From Pseudalkalibacillus sp052246725 (lineage in GTDB: Bacteria > Bacillota > Bacilli > Bacillales > Fictibacillaceae), in NCBI GenBank assembly GCA_052246725.1, contig JBQQCL010000001.1: DNA of 64,000 nucleotides; one strand, given 5' to 3'. The translations under genes were made by a program, and so were the position numbers. A model generated the notes under the pieces. That model was not told the origin of the DNA, did not search any database, and saw nothing but the letters and a program-made list of their open reading frames with translations. The number at the start of each line of letters is the position of its first letter. Within the stretch, counting starts at the first letter, position 1. Shown here one piece after another: positions 25,538 to 33,257 of this stretch.

Positions 25538-26068
25538 TCATGCTAAAAATACGCCGCCGTACCCTAACGCACACAAAATCACGAGTGCTGGGTGGATCTT
25601 GAATTTGTACATCGTCAGCCAACCAAGCGCTGTCAAAATCACGAGATGCAGAACCCCGCTAGCTTCAAACGCGGTAATAAAAAACTGGAATGCCAAAACA
25701 CCTAGTAAAATCGCGATGACAGGCTGTACGGATACGGTCAGCATTTTCACATGAGGCGAGTCTTTAAAAAGGTTCACGAATTTGAACAGGATGATGACGG
25801 CTATTGCTGAAGGGAGGATCGTAGCCGCAAGTGCGATCAACATGCCTGGCACACCACCGATTTGATAGCCGATGAAACCACCCATCTTGGTCGCAATAGG
25901 ACCTGGAAGCACATTGGCAATCGCTAAAAGATCCCCGAATTCTCGTAACGTCATCCATTCATAACGATTGACCACCTCGTTTTGAACAAGAGGGATCGTT
26001 GACGGACCTCCCCCATAGCCGAGCAAATTGGAAATGAAGAAAGCCCAGAAAATATCCCAATAGATCAT
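25538..26068 (-). CDS. Chromate-type transporter, C-terminal-half protein
   Basis: 176 residues, about five to six helices, with the CHR domain motif LGYGGGPSTIPLVQNEVV and the LPGPIATKMGGFIGYQ block. It is one half of a heterodimeric short-chain CHR transporter. The start overlaps the partner's stop as ATGA. Many CHR pairs have no proven link to chromate and may move another oxyanion or organic acid. The 25276-25537 gap downstream holds only the operator-like site. Confidence 0.85.
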   Translation of the reverse strand: MIYWDIFWAFFISNLLGYGGGPSTIPLVQNEVVNRYEWMTLREFGDLLAIANVLPGPIATKMGGFIGYQIGGVPGMLIALAATILPSAIAVIILFKFVNLFKDSPHVKMLTVSVQPVIAILLGVLAFQFFITAFEASGVLHLVILTALGWLTMYKFKIHPALVILCALGYGGVFLA

Positions 26069-26661
26069 ACGCTTTCTTCCTTTCTCTCAACATGTATTTC
26101 GTCAGGGTCAGCCTTACCTCTGTTCCTATAGGTGGCTACAATGAAAGCTCCCGCTAAACAAGCCCCGATCATGACACCGGGATGGACATTCAACAATTGG
26201 AGGACGACAAGTGAGATCCCTGATAAGGCGAGCATGATTGGGAACCCGAGACCTTTCCTGGCTTTATCTGCAAATTTATACGCCATTTCCAACAGGAGTA
26301 TACCAATGATCGGTGTAACCCCAGCGACCATCCCGCTGACGAATGGTGAATTTCGATATTTGTACAAAATACCGAGCATGCCGACCATTCCGATCAACGA
26401 TGGTAAAATATGCGCAAGGATCGCAACGACCGCCCCTAAGCTGCCTTTCACCTTGTATCCGATATAAGCTGCCATTTTCGTAGCAATCGGGCCTGGCAAT
26501 GTATTCGCAAGTGCCAGGGTCTGCCCGAATTCATCTTCTGTCATCCATTTGTATTTCTTCACAGTTTCATATTCGATCAATGGAATCGTCGACGGTCCAC
26601 CTCCATAACCAGTCACCCCGGTCCTTGCGAATCCGATCGTAAGGTCCAAGAATGGTCTCAC
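26065..26661 (-). CDS. Chromate-type transporter, N-terminal-half protein
   Basis: 198 residues, membrane, with the paralogous motifs TGYGGGPSTIPLIEYETVKK and LPGPIATKMAAYIGYK. GTG start with a GGAG site upstream. Together with the overlapping partner gene it makes a two-subunit CHR transporter. It follows the GlcG-like gene by 31 bp, so all are probably one transcript. Confidence 0.86.
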   Translation of the reverse strand: MRPFLDLTIGFARTGVTGYGGGPSTIPLIEYETVKKYKWMTEDEFGQTLALANTLPGPIATKMAAYIGYKVKGSLGAVVAILAHILPSLIGMVGMLGILYKYRNSPFVSGMVAGVTPIIGILLLEMAYKFADKARKGLGFPIMLALSGISLVVLQLLNVHPGVMIGACLAGAFIVATYRNRGKADPDEIHVERKEESV

Positions 26662-26692
26662 GTTTATCTCCTTCTTTCTGCCTCAACCCTGG

Positions 26693-27172
26693 TCATTTTT
26701 TAATATCGGCATCCGTCACTACATCATGTCCTGCAGGCTGCAGATGCTCTTGCAATGCTCTTAGTGCAGCAGTTCCAACAGCTGTATCCTGCTCGCCATT
26801 CCCGCCGCTAACACCGATTCCACCGATGACTTCTCCGTCAACGACGATTGGAAAACCACCGACGAACACCGCGAATTTACCAGGCAGCATGTGTTGGATC
26901 CCGAATGCTTCGTTTCCTGGAAGCACGGGACCGTTCGGTTCTTTATTGAAAAGATGCGTGGACCGCTTGTGTCCAGCTGCCGTAAAGGCTTTTGCAATCG
27001 AGATTTCTGGCCCTGTAATACGCGCCCCGTTCATCCGTTCGAGCGCGATCAAGTTCCCGCCGTCATCCACCACCGCAATCGTTTCCAGAACATCAATCTC
27101 TTCCGATTTTCGTTTCGCTTCTTCTATGATCAGCTTTGCTTCTTCCAACTCAAGTTTCAATGTTGTTTTCAT
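26693..27172 (-). CDS. GlcG/HbpS family heme-binding-like protein
   Basis: 159 residues of the DUF336 family. The core ALERMNGARITGPEISIAKA and the Gly-rich strand IVVDGEVIGGIGVSGGNGEQD are typical. No signal peptide is visible. Relatives bind heme or appear in glycolate/diol operons; the role here is not known. GGAGG supports the ATG. It lies between the aldehyde dehydrogenase and the transporter pair. Confidence 0.85.
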   Translation of the reverse strand: MKTTLKLELEEAKLIIEEAKRKSEEIDVLETIAVVDDGGNLIALERMNGARITGPEISIAKAFTAAGHKRSTHLFNKEPNGPVLPGNEAFGIQHMLPGKFAVFVGGFPIVVDGEVIGGIGVSGGNGEQDTAVGTAALRALQEHLQPAGHDVVTDADIKK

Positions 27173-27209
27173 CGTTTGTTTATCCTCCTCATCCTAGCGA
27201 TCGGGTCAA

Positions 27210-28673
27210 TTAATAGCCAACATACACGGTTTTGATTTGTGTGAAAAATTCGAGTCCCGCTCTTCCTGATTCGCGGAATGTGGATGTACTTGATTTTTTC
27301 AACCCGCCGAATGGGGCATTGATCAAGTTACCAGTTGTCGTGCGGTTCACTTTTACAGTTCCCGCTTTAATCTCTTTCGTGAATTGTTGGGCTGTTTTCA
27401 GATTGTTCGTAACGATAGCCGCTGATAACCCATATTTGACGCCGTTTGCGACCGATATGGCTTCCTCATAATTTTCAACTTCAATGACGGAAATGACCGG
27501 ACCGAAGATTTCTTCTTGTGAGATCGTCATATCAGGCGTTACACCAGAGAAAATCGTCGGCTGCACGTAAAATCCTTTTTCAAAATCACCATCAGTAAGA
27601 TGTTCACCGCCATAAACGAGAGTAGCGCCCTCTTCTTTTCCGATACCGATATAGTTCAGGACATTGTTCAGTTGCTTTTCGCTTGCTAACGGACAGATCG
27701 TAACGCCTTGTTCAAACCCGTTCCCGATCTTCAACGCCTTCGTTTTTTCAACTAACGCCTCCAAATACTTGTCTTTCACTTCCTTCATCACGATGACACG
27801 GCTTGTTCCGGTACAAGCTTGTCCGGTTAGAGAATACCCGCCGTTGACCGTCAACTGAGCTGCCAGTTCAACATCTGCATCATCCATCACGATAATCGGA
27901 TTTTTTCCGCCCAGTTCCATTTGTGTACGGGTCTCGAGTGAAACATTACGGTGGATGTGTTCTCCTGCTCCTGTCGATCCGGTAAACGTAACCGCTTTAA
28001 CGGCAGGATGAGTGACTAAACTGTCACCGATATCCTTTGAATGACCGGTTACAAAATTAAGGACACCTTCCGGAAGCCCGGCCTCGTGGAGCGCTTCAAC
28101 AAGACGATAAGCAATCAATGGCGTTTCAGAAGATGGCTTGAACACCACTGTATTCCCCGTAATCAAGGCTGGTGCAATTTTTCGGGCTGGTATCGAGATT
28201 GGAAAGTTCCATGGTGTAATCACGGTTACGACCCCAAGCGGTTCCAGTTCAGTCGAGACTTTCATGTTCGGGTCGTCCTGCGGGAATGTTTCACCTGTGA
28301 AACTCTGCCCCTCAACAGCATAGTAACGTAACGTTTGAGCAGATCTGAGCACTTCTTTACGGGATCCCCCGATCGGCTTTCCTTCTTCCCGCGTCAGTTC
28401 ATCTGCAAGTTTTTCGACTCCCTCTTCAAGTAGATCGGCCGCTTTATTTAAAATTGCTGCTTTTTTTGAAGGCGGGGTGCTTGCCCAACTCGGAAACGAT
28501 TTATCTGCAACCTCAATCGCTCTTTTCACATCTTCTTCATTCGAAGCCTGGAATTCCCCCACTACTTCTGCTTTATTGGCTGGATTGGTACTCTGAAATG
28601 TTTTCCCGCTTGTTGCTGTAATCCATTCTCCAGCAATCAAATTTTTGTAAAGTTCTGCTTTCGCTGTAAGCAC
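27210..28673 (-). CDS. NAD(P)-dependent aldehyde dehydrogenase (semialdehyde type)
   Basis: 487 residues when started at the GTG at 28673 (MLTAKAELYKNLIAGEW), which has AAAGGA at proper distance; the frame continues open to 28745. It has ITPWNFPISIP, TFTGSTGAGEHI, the catalytic Glu in MELGGKNPIIV and Cys in GQACTGTSR. Similar to alpha-ketoglutaric-semialdehyde and related dehydrogenases. It probably oxidises an aldehyde made by the upstream oxidase. Confidence 0.92.
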   Translation of the reverse strand: MLTAKAELYKNLIAGEWITATSGKTFQSTNPANKAEVVGEFQASNEEDVKRAIEVADKSFPSWASTPPSKKAAILNKAADLLEEGVEKLADELTREEGKPIGGSRKEVLRSAQTLRYYAVEGQSFTGETFPQDDPNMKVSTELEPLGVVTVITPWNFPISIPARKIAPALITGNTVVFKPSSETPLIAYRLVEALHEAGLPEGVLNFVTGHSKDIGDSLVTHPAVKAVTFTGSTGAGEHIHRNVSLETRTQMELGGKNPIIVMDDADVELAAQLTVNGGYSLTGQACTGTSRVIVMKEVKDKYLEALVEKTKALKIGNGFEQGVTICPLASEKQLNNVLNYIGIGKEEGATLVYGGEHLTDGDFEKGFYVQPTIFSGVTPDMTISQEEIFGPVISVIEVENYEEAISVANGVKYGLSAAIVTNNLKTAQQFTKEIKAGTVKVNRTTTGNLINAPFGGLKKSSTSTFRESGRAGLEFFTQIKTVYVGY

Positions 28674-28775
28674 ATCTATCATCCTTTCTAATTCTTCAAA
28701 AACCTTGATAATAAAGTGGCAGCTTCCCGCCCAGGAAACTGCCATCGTATGTTATTTTGCTAGTTTCGATGTTTA

Positions 28776-29504
28776 TTAGGCTTGTACGAGAGCACCTAGA
28801 TCTTGTTCAAGGTATTCTCTCCAGAGGCCATCCATGTACATGCGGCGCATTTTAGCTCCGACCCGGACAATATCCAGACATTGTTGCTGTAACTCTGGAG
28901 TATTCGCATGTTCTAGTACGATCTTGTATCCGCGTTCACCGTGGATTTCATCCGATACGATGTGTAAGTCGAAGAATTCGATCTCTTCATCATCAAATCC
29001 GTATTTCTCTCGAAGGATCGGTGTTTGTTTTCTATAAATATCCGGCACTTGCGACTCTAGTCCGACGACTAACGCTGCTGTTGCGACAACAAAATTTTCC
29101 CTAGATGCTACTGAATAACACCAGCTTTGTAATCCAAGAGTCGTTGCCGTCATGTTCTTAGGATCCTGGACGCGTTCTCTTGTCGTTCCGCAAGATTCAG
29201 CAAAACGAATCAACAAGTCCGTATGACGGTCAGCCGCAATTTCTTCTTCATACATATTTTGAAGGGTAAAGTCTTTGGCATCTTCATATTCAGGTAGATC
29301 AGGAGTGTTATGGTAAATGTAAGAAAGGTAGTTAGCAAAAGGACCTACGTAGTGGTAATGGTTTTCAGCCCATCGCGCAAAATGGTGTCTCTCAAGCTTC
29401 CCTTCAGCCCAAGCGACAGTGAAAGGCGCTTTCTGACTATGGTTTCCTTTGATCGCCTCTTCTAGTTCTTTACGAAACTCGTCTTTTGATAATAGTTTTG
29501 CCAT
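28776..29504 (-). CDS. Heme-oxygenase-like diiron oxidase/oxygenase (HDO; PqqC/CADD-like)
   Basis: About 242 residues, all helical. It keeps the complete six-ligand HDO pattern: Glu-x6-His in EEIAADRH, Glu in VVGLESQVP, and His-x3-Asp-x2-His in HIVSDEIH. That is the spacing known from CADD. HDO enzymes use O2 at a dimetal centre for N-oxidation, C-C cleavage or amine loss. It is annotated generically as PqqC-like, but no pqq genes are near. I choose the ATG at 29504 (MAKLLSKDEF), 9 bases after GGAGG. Two GGTATACC sites lie upstream. The substrate is unknown. Confidence 0.82.
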   Translation of the reverse strand: MAKLLSKDEFRKELEEAIKGNHSQKAPFTVAWAEGKLERHHFARWAENHYHYVGPFANYLSYIYHNTPDLPEYEDAKDFTLQNMYEEEIAADRHTDLLIRFAESCGTTRERVQDPKNMTATTLGLQSWCYSVASRENFVVATAALVVGLESQVPDIYRKQTPILREKYGFDDEEIEFFDLHIVSDEIHGERGYKIVLEHANTPELQQQCLDIVRVGAKMRRMYMDGLWREYLEQDLGALVQA

Positions 29505-29554
29505 TTCCATTCTCCTCCTTGAAAGTTTCACACTTTGATTTTGTGTACAGTATT

Positions 29555-29564
29555 TTGTATACCA
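29555..29564. promoter_or_regulatory. GGTATACC-type site, proximal, HDO promoter
   Basis: TTGTATACCA in the context TTTTGTATACCAAAA, 51 bp upstream of the HDO start. Confidence 0.6.
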
Positions 29565-29661
29565 AAAAAACTTAAATAATATAACTATATTCTGTGACTG
29601 CCTTTTACCAGCTGGGTCATGGATGAATATAGTTCAAGTGATAGATAGTGGTGGATTCATT

Positions 29662-29671
29662 TGGTATACCA
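29662..29671. promoter_or_regulatory. GGTATACC operator, distal, HDO promoter
   Basis: TGGTATACCA, a perfect 10-bp palindrome 107 bp upstream of the proximal site, in the gap between the HDO and permease genes. Confidence 0.65.
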
Positions 29672-29756
29672 TTTGACTAAATGGTACCCTATCTTTTTTT
29701 ATTTGTAAACACTGTTTTCAGAATTTTTTATATTTTTGTTCTTTTTCCTCGAAAAA

Positions 29757-31232
29757 TCACATAAACAATACAGCGAATAAGGTGGCGACAAACAACCCTG
29801 TAATGACCGGGATGAAGTTTTTCCTGGCTAGTTCTAAGACAGAGACTCCACAGAATCCGGCTACAGCAACCAATGATGACCAGGCAATCAATGTTCCTCC
29901 ACCAGTCCAGATCGATCCCATTTGACCGATGGCTGCCAGTGTACTTGGATCTATTCCGGTCGTCCCTTCCATTGCACCCGACAATGCACCAACAAGTGGC
30001 AATCCAGAGAAACCAGAACCATCCAGTCCTGTGATGATCCCGACCATTAAAATTCCAAAGGCAGAGAAAAATGTGTTTTCAGGAATCGCTGATTGCGCAG
30101 ATTGTACCAGATCGAATAAGAAAGCCGGTTTAGAGGCATCTTCTCCTAACGAAAGGATTGAACCTGTAAAATCAGAGCTTCCCAGGAAGAAGAATCCTGC
30201 AATCGGGATGACAGGTCCCATCGCCCTGAAAGCGAAAACAAATCCGTCTGTGATGTGTTCACTGATTTTATCAAGGGCATGGATCCGACGGAATGCGACG
30301 GAGGCCAAAACCAGCAAGACCGCTGCAACACCACCGATGAAGGCTGCACCATCACCGCCCTCGAACCCTCCGGATTTTGCATTACCAAGTTTCGTCGAAA
30401 ACATGAAGATCATGACAGCCAAAAGAGATAGCGGGACTAAGACAGCAAAAAGTTTGCCCCATATTTCACGTCGCTGTCCATACACTTCCTCTTCTTCTGC
30501 AGTCGCCGACATCTCGGCTTCCACTTGAGGTGTTACATTCGTCAACTCCCGCAAAGCTTTCAATGAGGACGTTGACTCTTCGCTATTCGGCTTTGCAATC
30601 GATTTACGAACGCTGAGATAAGCAAGCGGGACAGCTACCCCTCCTGTAACAAGGGAGAGTACGATCGCTTTGTCAGCAACAGCCGCAGTACTGATTCCAG
30701 CTGCACTTGCACTCAGCATAGGCGCGATTTGCATGATGTAGTCGGAAGACAGCGCCATGCCCTGACCCGCAATCGCAACCGTTACCGCAGCGCCCATCGC
30801 TGGAAGTCCAGCCCGGATTGCTGCCGGAACCAACAATGTACAAATCAGCGGTACTGCGGGTGTCGGCCAGAAGAATAATGAAATGACATATGTGACTCCG
30901 ATCAAGACGAAGAATGCAATATGTCCATTGACCATCACCTTTTGGATCGGGGCAATCATTTTTTCATCTGCACCGATATCTTTCAACGAGTTCAACAACG
31001 CGACCATCAATGTAATGATCAGGAAAATGCTGAACAATTCTTGCGCCGCGACCAAGTTTGCATTAAATACAGCTTGAAGACCACCAACGAACGATCCCTT
31101 ATAAACCCATGCAACTAACAACGTTCCTACAATCGTCGGCAGGACAACTCCCCGACGGAATAACATGGTGAAAATGACAAGAAACGTGACGATCGCATAC
31201 AACCAATGAGCAGCAGACAACTCCAAATTCAT
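29757..31232 (-). CDS. Multi-pass permease of ion-transporter type, substrate unknown
   Basis: 491 residues with about 12 helices in two halves, separated by a charged loop near residue 240 (EAEMSATAEEEEVYGQRREIW). Motifs include WPTPAVPLICTLLVPAAIR, IAGQGMALSSDYIMQI and GLDGSGFSGLPLVG; Pro/Gly-broken helices like these occur in the ion-transporter superfamily (GntP, DctM, CitM). It is preceded by the amidohydrolase gene 31 bp upstream and followed by the HDO promoter, so it probably imports the compound the cluster consumes. Confidence 0.75.
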   Translation of the reverse strand: MNLELSAAHWLYAIVTFLVIFTMLFRRGVVLPTIVGTLLVAWVYKGSFVGGLQAVFNANLVAAQELFSIFLIITLMVALLNSLKDIGADEKMIAPIQKVMVNGHIAFFVLIGVTYVISLFFWPTPAVPLICTLLVPAAIRAGLPAMGAAVTVAIAGQGMALSSDYIMQIAPMLSASAAGISTAAVADKAIVLSLVTGGVAVPLAYLSVRKSIAKPNSEESTSSLKALRELTNVTPQVEAEMSATAEEEEVYGQRREIWGKLFAVLVPLSLLAVMIFMFSTKLGNAKSGGFEGGDGAAFIGGVAAVLLVLASVAFRRIHALDKISEHITDGFVFAFRAMGPVIPIAGFFFLGSSDFTGSILSLGEDASKPAFLFDLVQSAQSAIPENTFFSAFGILMVGIITGLDGSGFSGLPLVGALSGAMEGTTGIDPSTLAAIGQMGSIWTGGGTLIAWSSLVAVAGFCGVSVLELARKNFIPVITGLFVATLFAVLFM

Positions 31233-31263
31233 TCACCCTTTCATTCTTTGAATTTCAAGGCTT

Positions 31264-32034
31264 TCAATGAACAGACTCCGGCTTAAGGTCCAACAACTCC
31301 TCTAATGCAGCCGACAGGTTTTCCAATGCTTCTTCTACGATTTGTTCACCTATATCCCTGGATGCTTTAGTCGCATCACCAATACATCCATTTTTGGTCA
31401 TTTCTTCATAGTGATAAAATCCTTGGATCGGCTTGCCAGGTCTTAACTGTTTGTATCTCCCCCCTTCGTTGAAGTCTCCTTTATTCAGTTTATCTGCGCG
31501 GATCAGAAATGGTGCGAGATAAAGCGCCTCTGAAACTTCCCTTTCGCAGCTGTGTCCGAAGATAGGAGAATGTATATTTTTGGAGATTGCTTGTTTGGCT
31601 GAAGCTGTCGTTTTTGCATAATAGATTTGAACATCTTCCTCAGGTCCGATGGTGGTGCTTGCTACGCTCAGTGTCGATTGATTCCCGCCATGTGCATTCA
31701 GAAAGAGGAATTTTTCGATTCCATGTCGCTTTAAAGATCGAACCATATCACGTAAAATGGCGATAAGCGTCTCTGGCTGAAGAGAGATAGTCCCTGGAAA
31801 GTTGAGATGATGAGGTGAAACGCCCATATTAACGGTCGGGGTCACTAGGATGTGCGGAAACATCTTTTCAGCCAATCGGTTCGCCATTTCCGTCGCAAGC
31901 ACAGCATCGCAGCTTTCAACCATATGAGGACCATGCTGTTCATGAGCTCCGATCGGAATGACCGCCATTTTCACGGTTTTGAGAGCATCCCTCACCTCTT
32001 CCCATGTCATTTCTGTTAACATATATGCTTTCAA
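31264..32034 (-). CDS. Creatininase family amidohydrolase
   Basis: 256 residues. The family metal site is complete: Glu and His in IPIGAHEQHGPHM, Asp in SCDAV, HLNFPGT, the NAHGGN loop, and a Glu/His in GHSCEREVSEAL. The family includes creatininase, formamide hydrolases (ArfB, MftE) and others, all opening C-N bonds. TTG start with GGAGGG 8 bases upstream, and an operator-like box 22 bp further. It suggests an amide- or lactam-containing substrate for the cluster. Confidence 0.88.
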   Translation of the reverse strand: MKAYMLTEMTWEEVRDALKTVKMAVIPIGAHEQHGPHMVESCDAVLATEMANRLAEKMFPHILVTPTVNMGVSPHHLNFPGTISLQPETLIAILRDMVRSLKRHGIEKFLFLNAHGGNQSTLSVASTTIGPEEDVQIYYAKTTASAKQAISKNIHSPIFGHSCEREVSEALYLAPFLIRADKLNKGDFNEGGRYKQLRPGKPIQGFYHYEEMTKNGCIGDATKASRDIGEQIVEEALENLSAALEELLDLKPESVH

Positions 32035-32055
32035 AGCGAGCGCCCTCCCATTATT

Positions 32056-32071
32056 TGGAATATTGTATACC
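32056..32071. promoter_or_regulatory. GGTATACC-type site, amidohydrolase promoter
   Basis: TGGAATATTGTATACC: same arms-and-3-bp-centre architecture as 21850, with one mismatch. It lies just upstream of the amidohydrolase ribosome site and downstream of ferredoxin 2. Confidence 0.55.
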
Positions 32072-32090
32072 TTTTAACATAAAAATTAAG

Positions 32091-32420
32091 TCACCCCGTA
32101 GTGCTTTCCTGTTTCGACTTCTTTTTAAGCTCTATGTTGTCCTGGGTGATTTCGAGATTATCCTTTACCGTCAACTGACACGTCAGACGATAACCCTCGT
32201 CCAAATTATCGCCAAGCATTTTCTGTTCTTTCCAATTCGGTGGATCGAGCTGATTTAAACCATCAATCACCTTACACGTACATTTTGTACATTTCCCCAT
32301 TCCACAACCATATTTTAATTTAGGAAATTGCTTGATTCCAGCAAGGACAACCAGATTTGCGTGGTCTTTTACCTCCTGTTGAACGACTTCACCGTCGACA
32401 TGTAACGTCACTTTTGGCAT
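32091..32420 (-). CDS. 2Fe-2S ferredoxin 2
   Basis: About 109 residues. The ligands are in CGMGKCTKC (Cys-x4-Cys-x2-Cys), with the last Cys in LTCQLTV. The spacer LGDNLDEGYRLTCQ closely parallels LGDEWLDKGYRLGCQ of ferredoxin 1, so the two are paralogues. I use the ATG at 32420 (MPKVTLHV) with GAGGTG upstream rather than the longer frame to 32438. A palindrome overlaps the start codon. Confidence 0.9.
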   Translation of the reverse strand: MPKVTLHVDGEVVQQEVKDHANLVVLAGIKQFPKLKYGCGMGKCTKCTCKVIDGLNQLDPPNWKEQKMLGDNLDEGYRLTCQLTVKDNLEITQDNIELKKKSKQESTTG

Positions 32421-32425
32421 ACCAA
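32414..32425. promoter_or_regulatory. GGTATGCC palindrome over the ferredoxin 2 start codon
   Basis: TTGGCATACCAA (minus strand TTGGTATGCCAA), flanked by more T/A symmetry. The start codon ATG is inside it, so a bound repressor would block translation start or elongation of transcription. It may also be chance coding sequence. Confidence 0.4.
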
Positions 32426-32642
32426 AACACCTCTTCACTGTGAATTTTTTGTCTAAATTTTTAGAATTTTAAAATAAGTATACCTTTCCTTTATGTCGTA
32501 TGTAAACCCTTACAACGGAATTTGCGAAAATATAATTTTTAAAAATACTGATACATCAGGGTTTTTACTGGTTAGATAATTTAATTAATACAAAATTCTG
32601 AAAATAATATTGAACTGGGGACATTCTTGTTATAAACTAATA

Positions 32643-32677
32643 GACAAATAGATTTGGTATACAATATACTATTTGTC
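32643..32677. promoter_or_regulatory. Nested palindrome operator before the 112-aa gene
   Basis: Outer arms GACAAATAG / CTATTTGTC (9 bp, perfect) enclose the operator TGGTATA-CAA-TATACTA at 32655-32671. It lies between the divergent ferredoxin 2 and the plus-strand orphan gene and could control both. Confidence 0.65.
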
Positions 32678-32754
32678 TTATCGGAGGTGACGATCCGAAC
32701 GTTATGAACTGGTGAAGTCGTGGTGGATTCAAAACGCATAAGGAGGAATTTTGT

Positions 32755-33093
32755 ATGGCGAAATACATTGTTTTGACGAACAAAGATACATTTCAAACAA
32801 TTCTAGAGAATGATGGGCTGGAAACGGTTGAATCCTATCAGTTTTATTTTTTCGATAAGCTGAAATCAACCTATACGATCGCAAAAGTCCTTGATGATAA
32901 TGCGAAAATCCAGCTATATGAAAACTATGAAGGAAAAGAATATGTCAATCATATCCGCGTGAAGTTTTTTGAAACCTTCGAAAACATCGAGGATGCAAGA
33001 GAGGAATTATATGAAATCGTAAAAGCCTCCGGAAACAGTGATGACTCTAAGCATTCTAAACTCGTTAAAGCTGAGGGTGTTCCTGCGAACTGA
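32755..33093 (+). CDS. Orphan 112-aa protein of the HDO cluster
   Basis: Starts MAKYIVLTNKDTFQTILENDG after a very strong AAGGAGG 8 bases upstream. It is rich in acidic and aromatic residues (ESYQFYFFDKLKS, YENYEGKEYVNHIRVKFFETF) and has a predicted alpha/beta ferredoxin-like-fold feel, with no Cys pairs, signal or membrane segment. I do not recognise a family. It is transcribed divergently from ferredoxin 2 under a nested operator and ends in a clear terminator. It may be a small partner or regulator of the oxidase; that is inference. Confidence 0.75.
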   Translation: MAKYIVLTNKDTFQTILENDGLETVESYQFYFFDKLKSTYTIAKVLDDNAKIQLYENYEGKEYVNHIRVKFFETFENIEDAREELYEIVKASGNSDDSKHSKLVKAEGVPAN

Positions 33094-33112
33094 ACGGATC
33101 AAAATGTTCAAC

Positions 33113-33142
33113 AAAAAAACCTTGCCGAATCGGTAAGGTTTT
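33113..33142 (+). terminator. Terminator of the 112-aa gene
   Basis: AAACCTTGCCGA pairs with TCGGTAAGGTTT around a short loop, followed by TTTC. It starts 20 bp after the stop codon. The remaining sequence to 33257 holds nothing recognisable. Confidence 0.8.
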
Positions 33143-33257
33143 TCGTCGTGTGTAATAAAGCTTTTTACTCGTTGATAAATCAAGCTGTTGTTTTTTATAA
33201 GGAGGGGAGTGTGGTATCTACAAATAGAGAAAAAGCGGTGTGACAGGTCCCCCTTCC

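Noticed and set aside
25350..25622. 90-aa minus-strand frame over the chromate-transporter end
   Set aside because: Mostly an out-of-frame reading of the transporter gene; no family features.
25538..26661. Chromate-resistance operon
   Set aside because: No other chromate or metal-resistance gene nearby; these half-size CHR proteins lie in a catabolic cluster, so chromate as substrate is not supported.
28776..29504. PQQ biosynthesis protein PqqC
   Set aside because: No other pqq gene in the window and the diiron ligand set fits HDO/CADD-type enzymes better.
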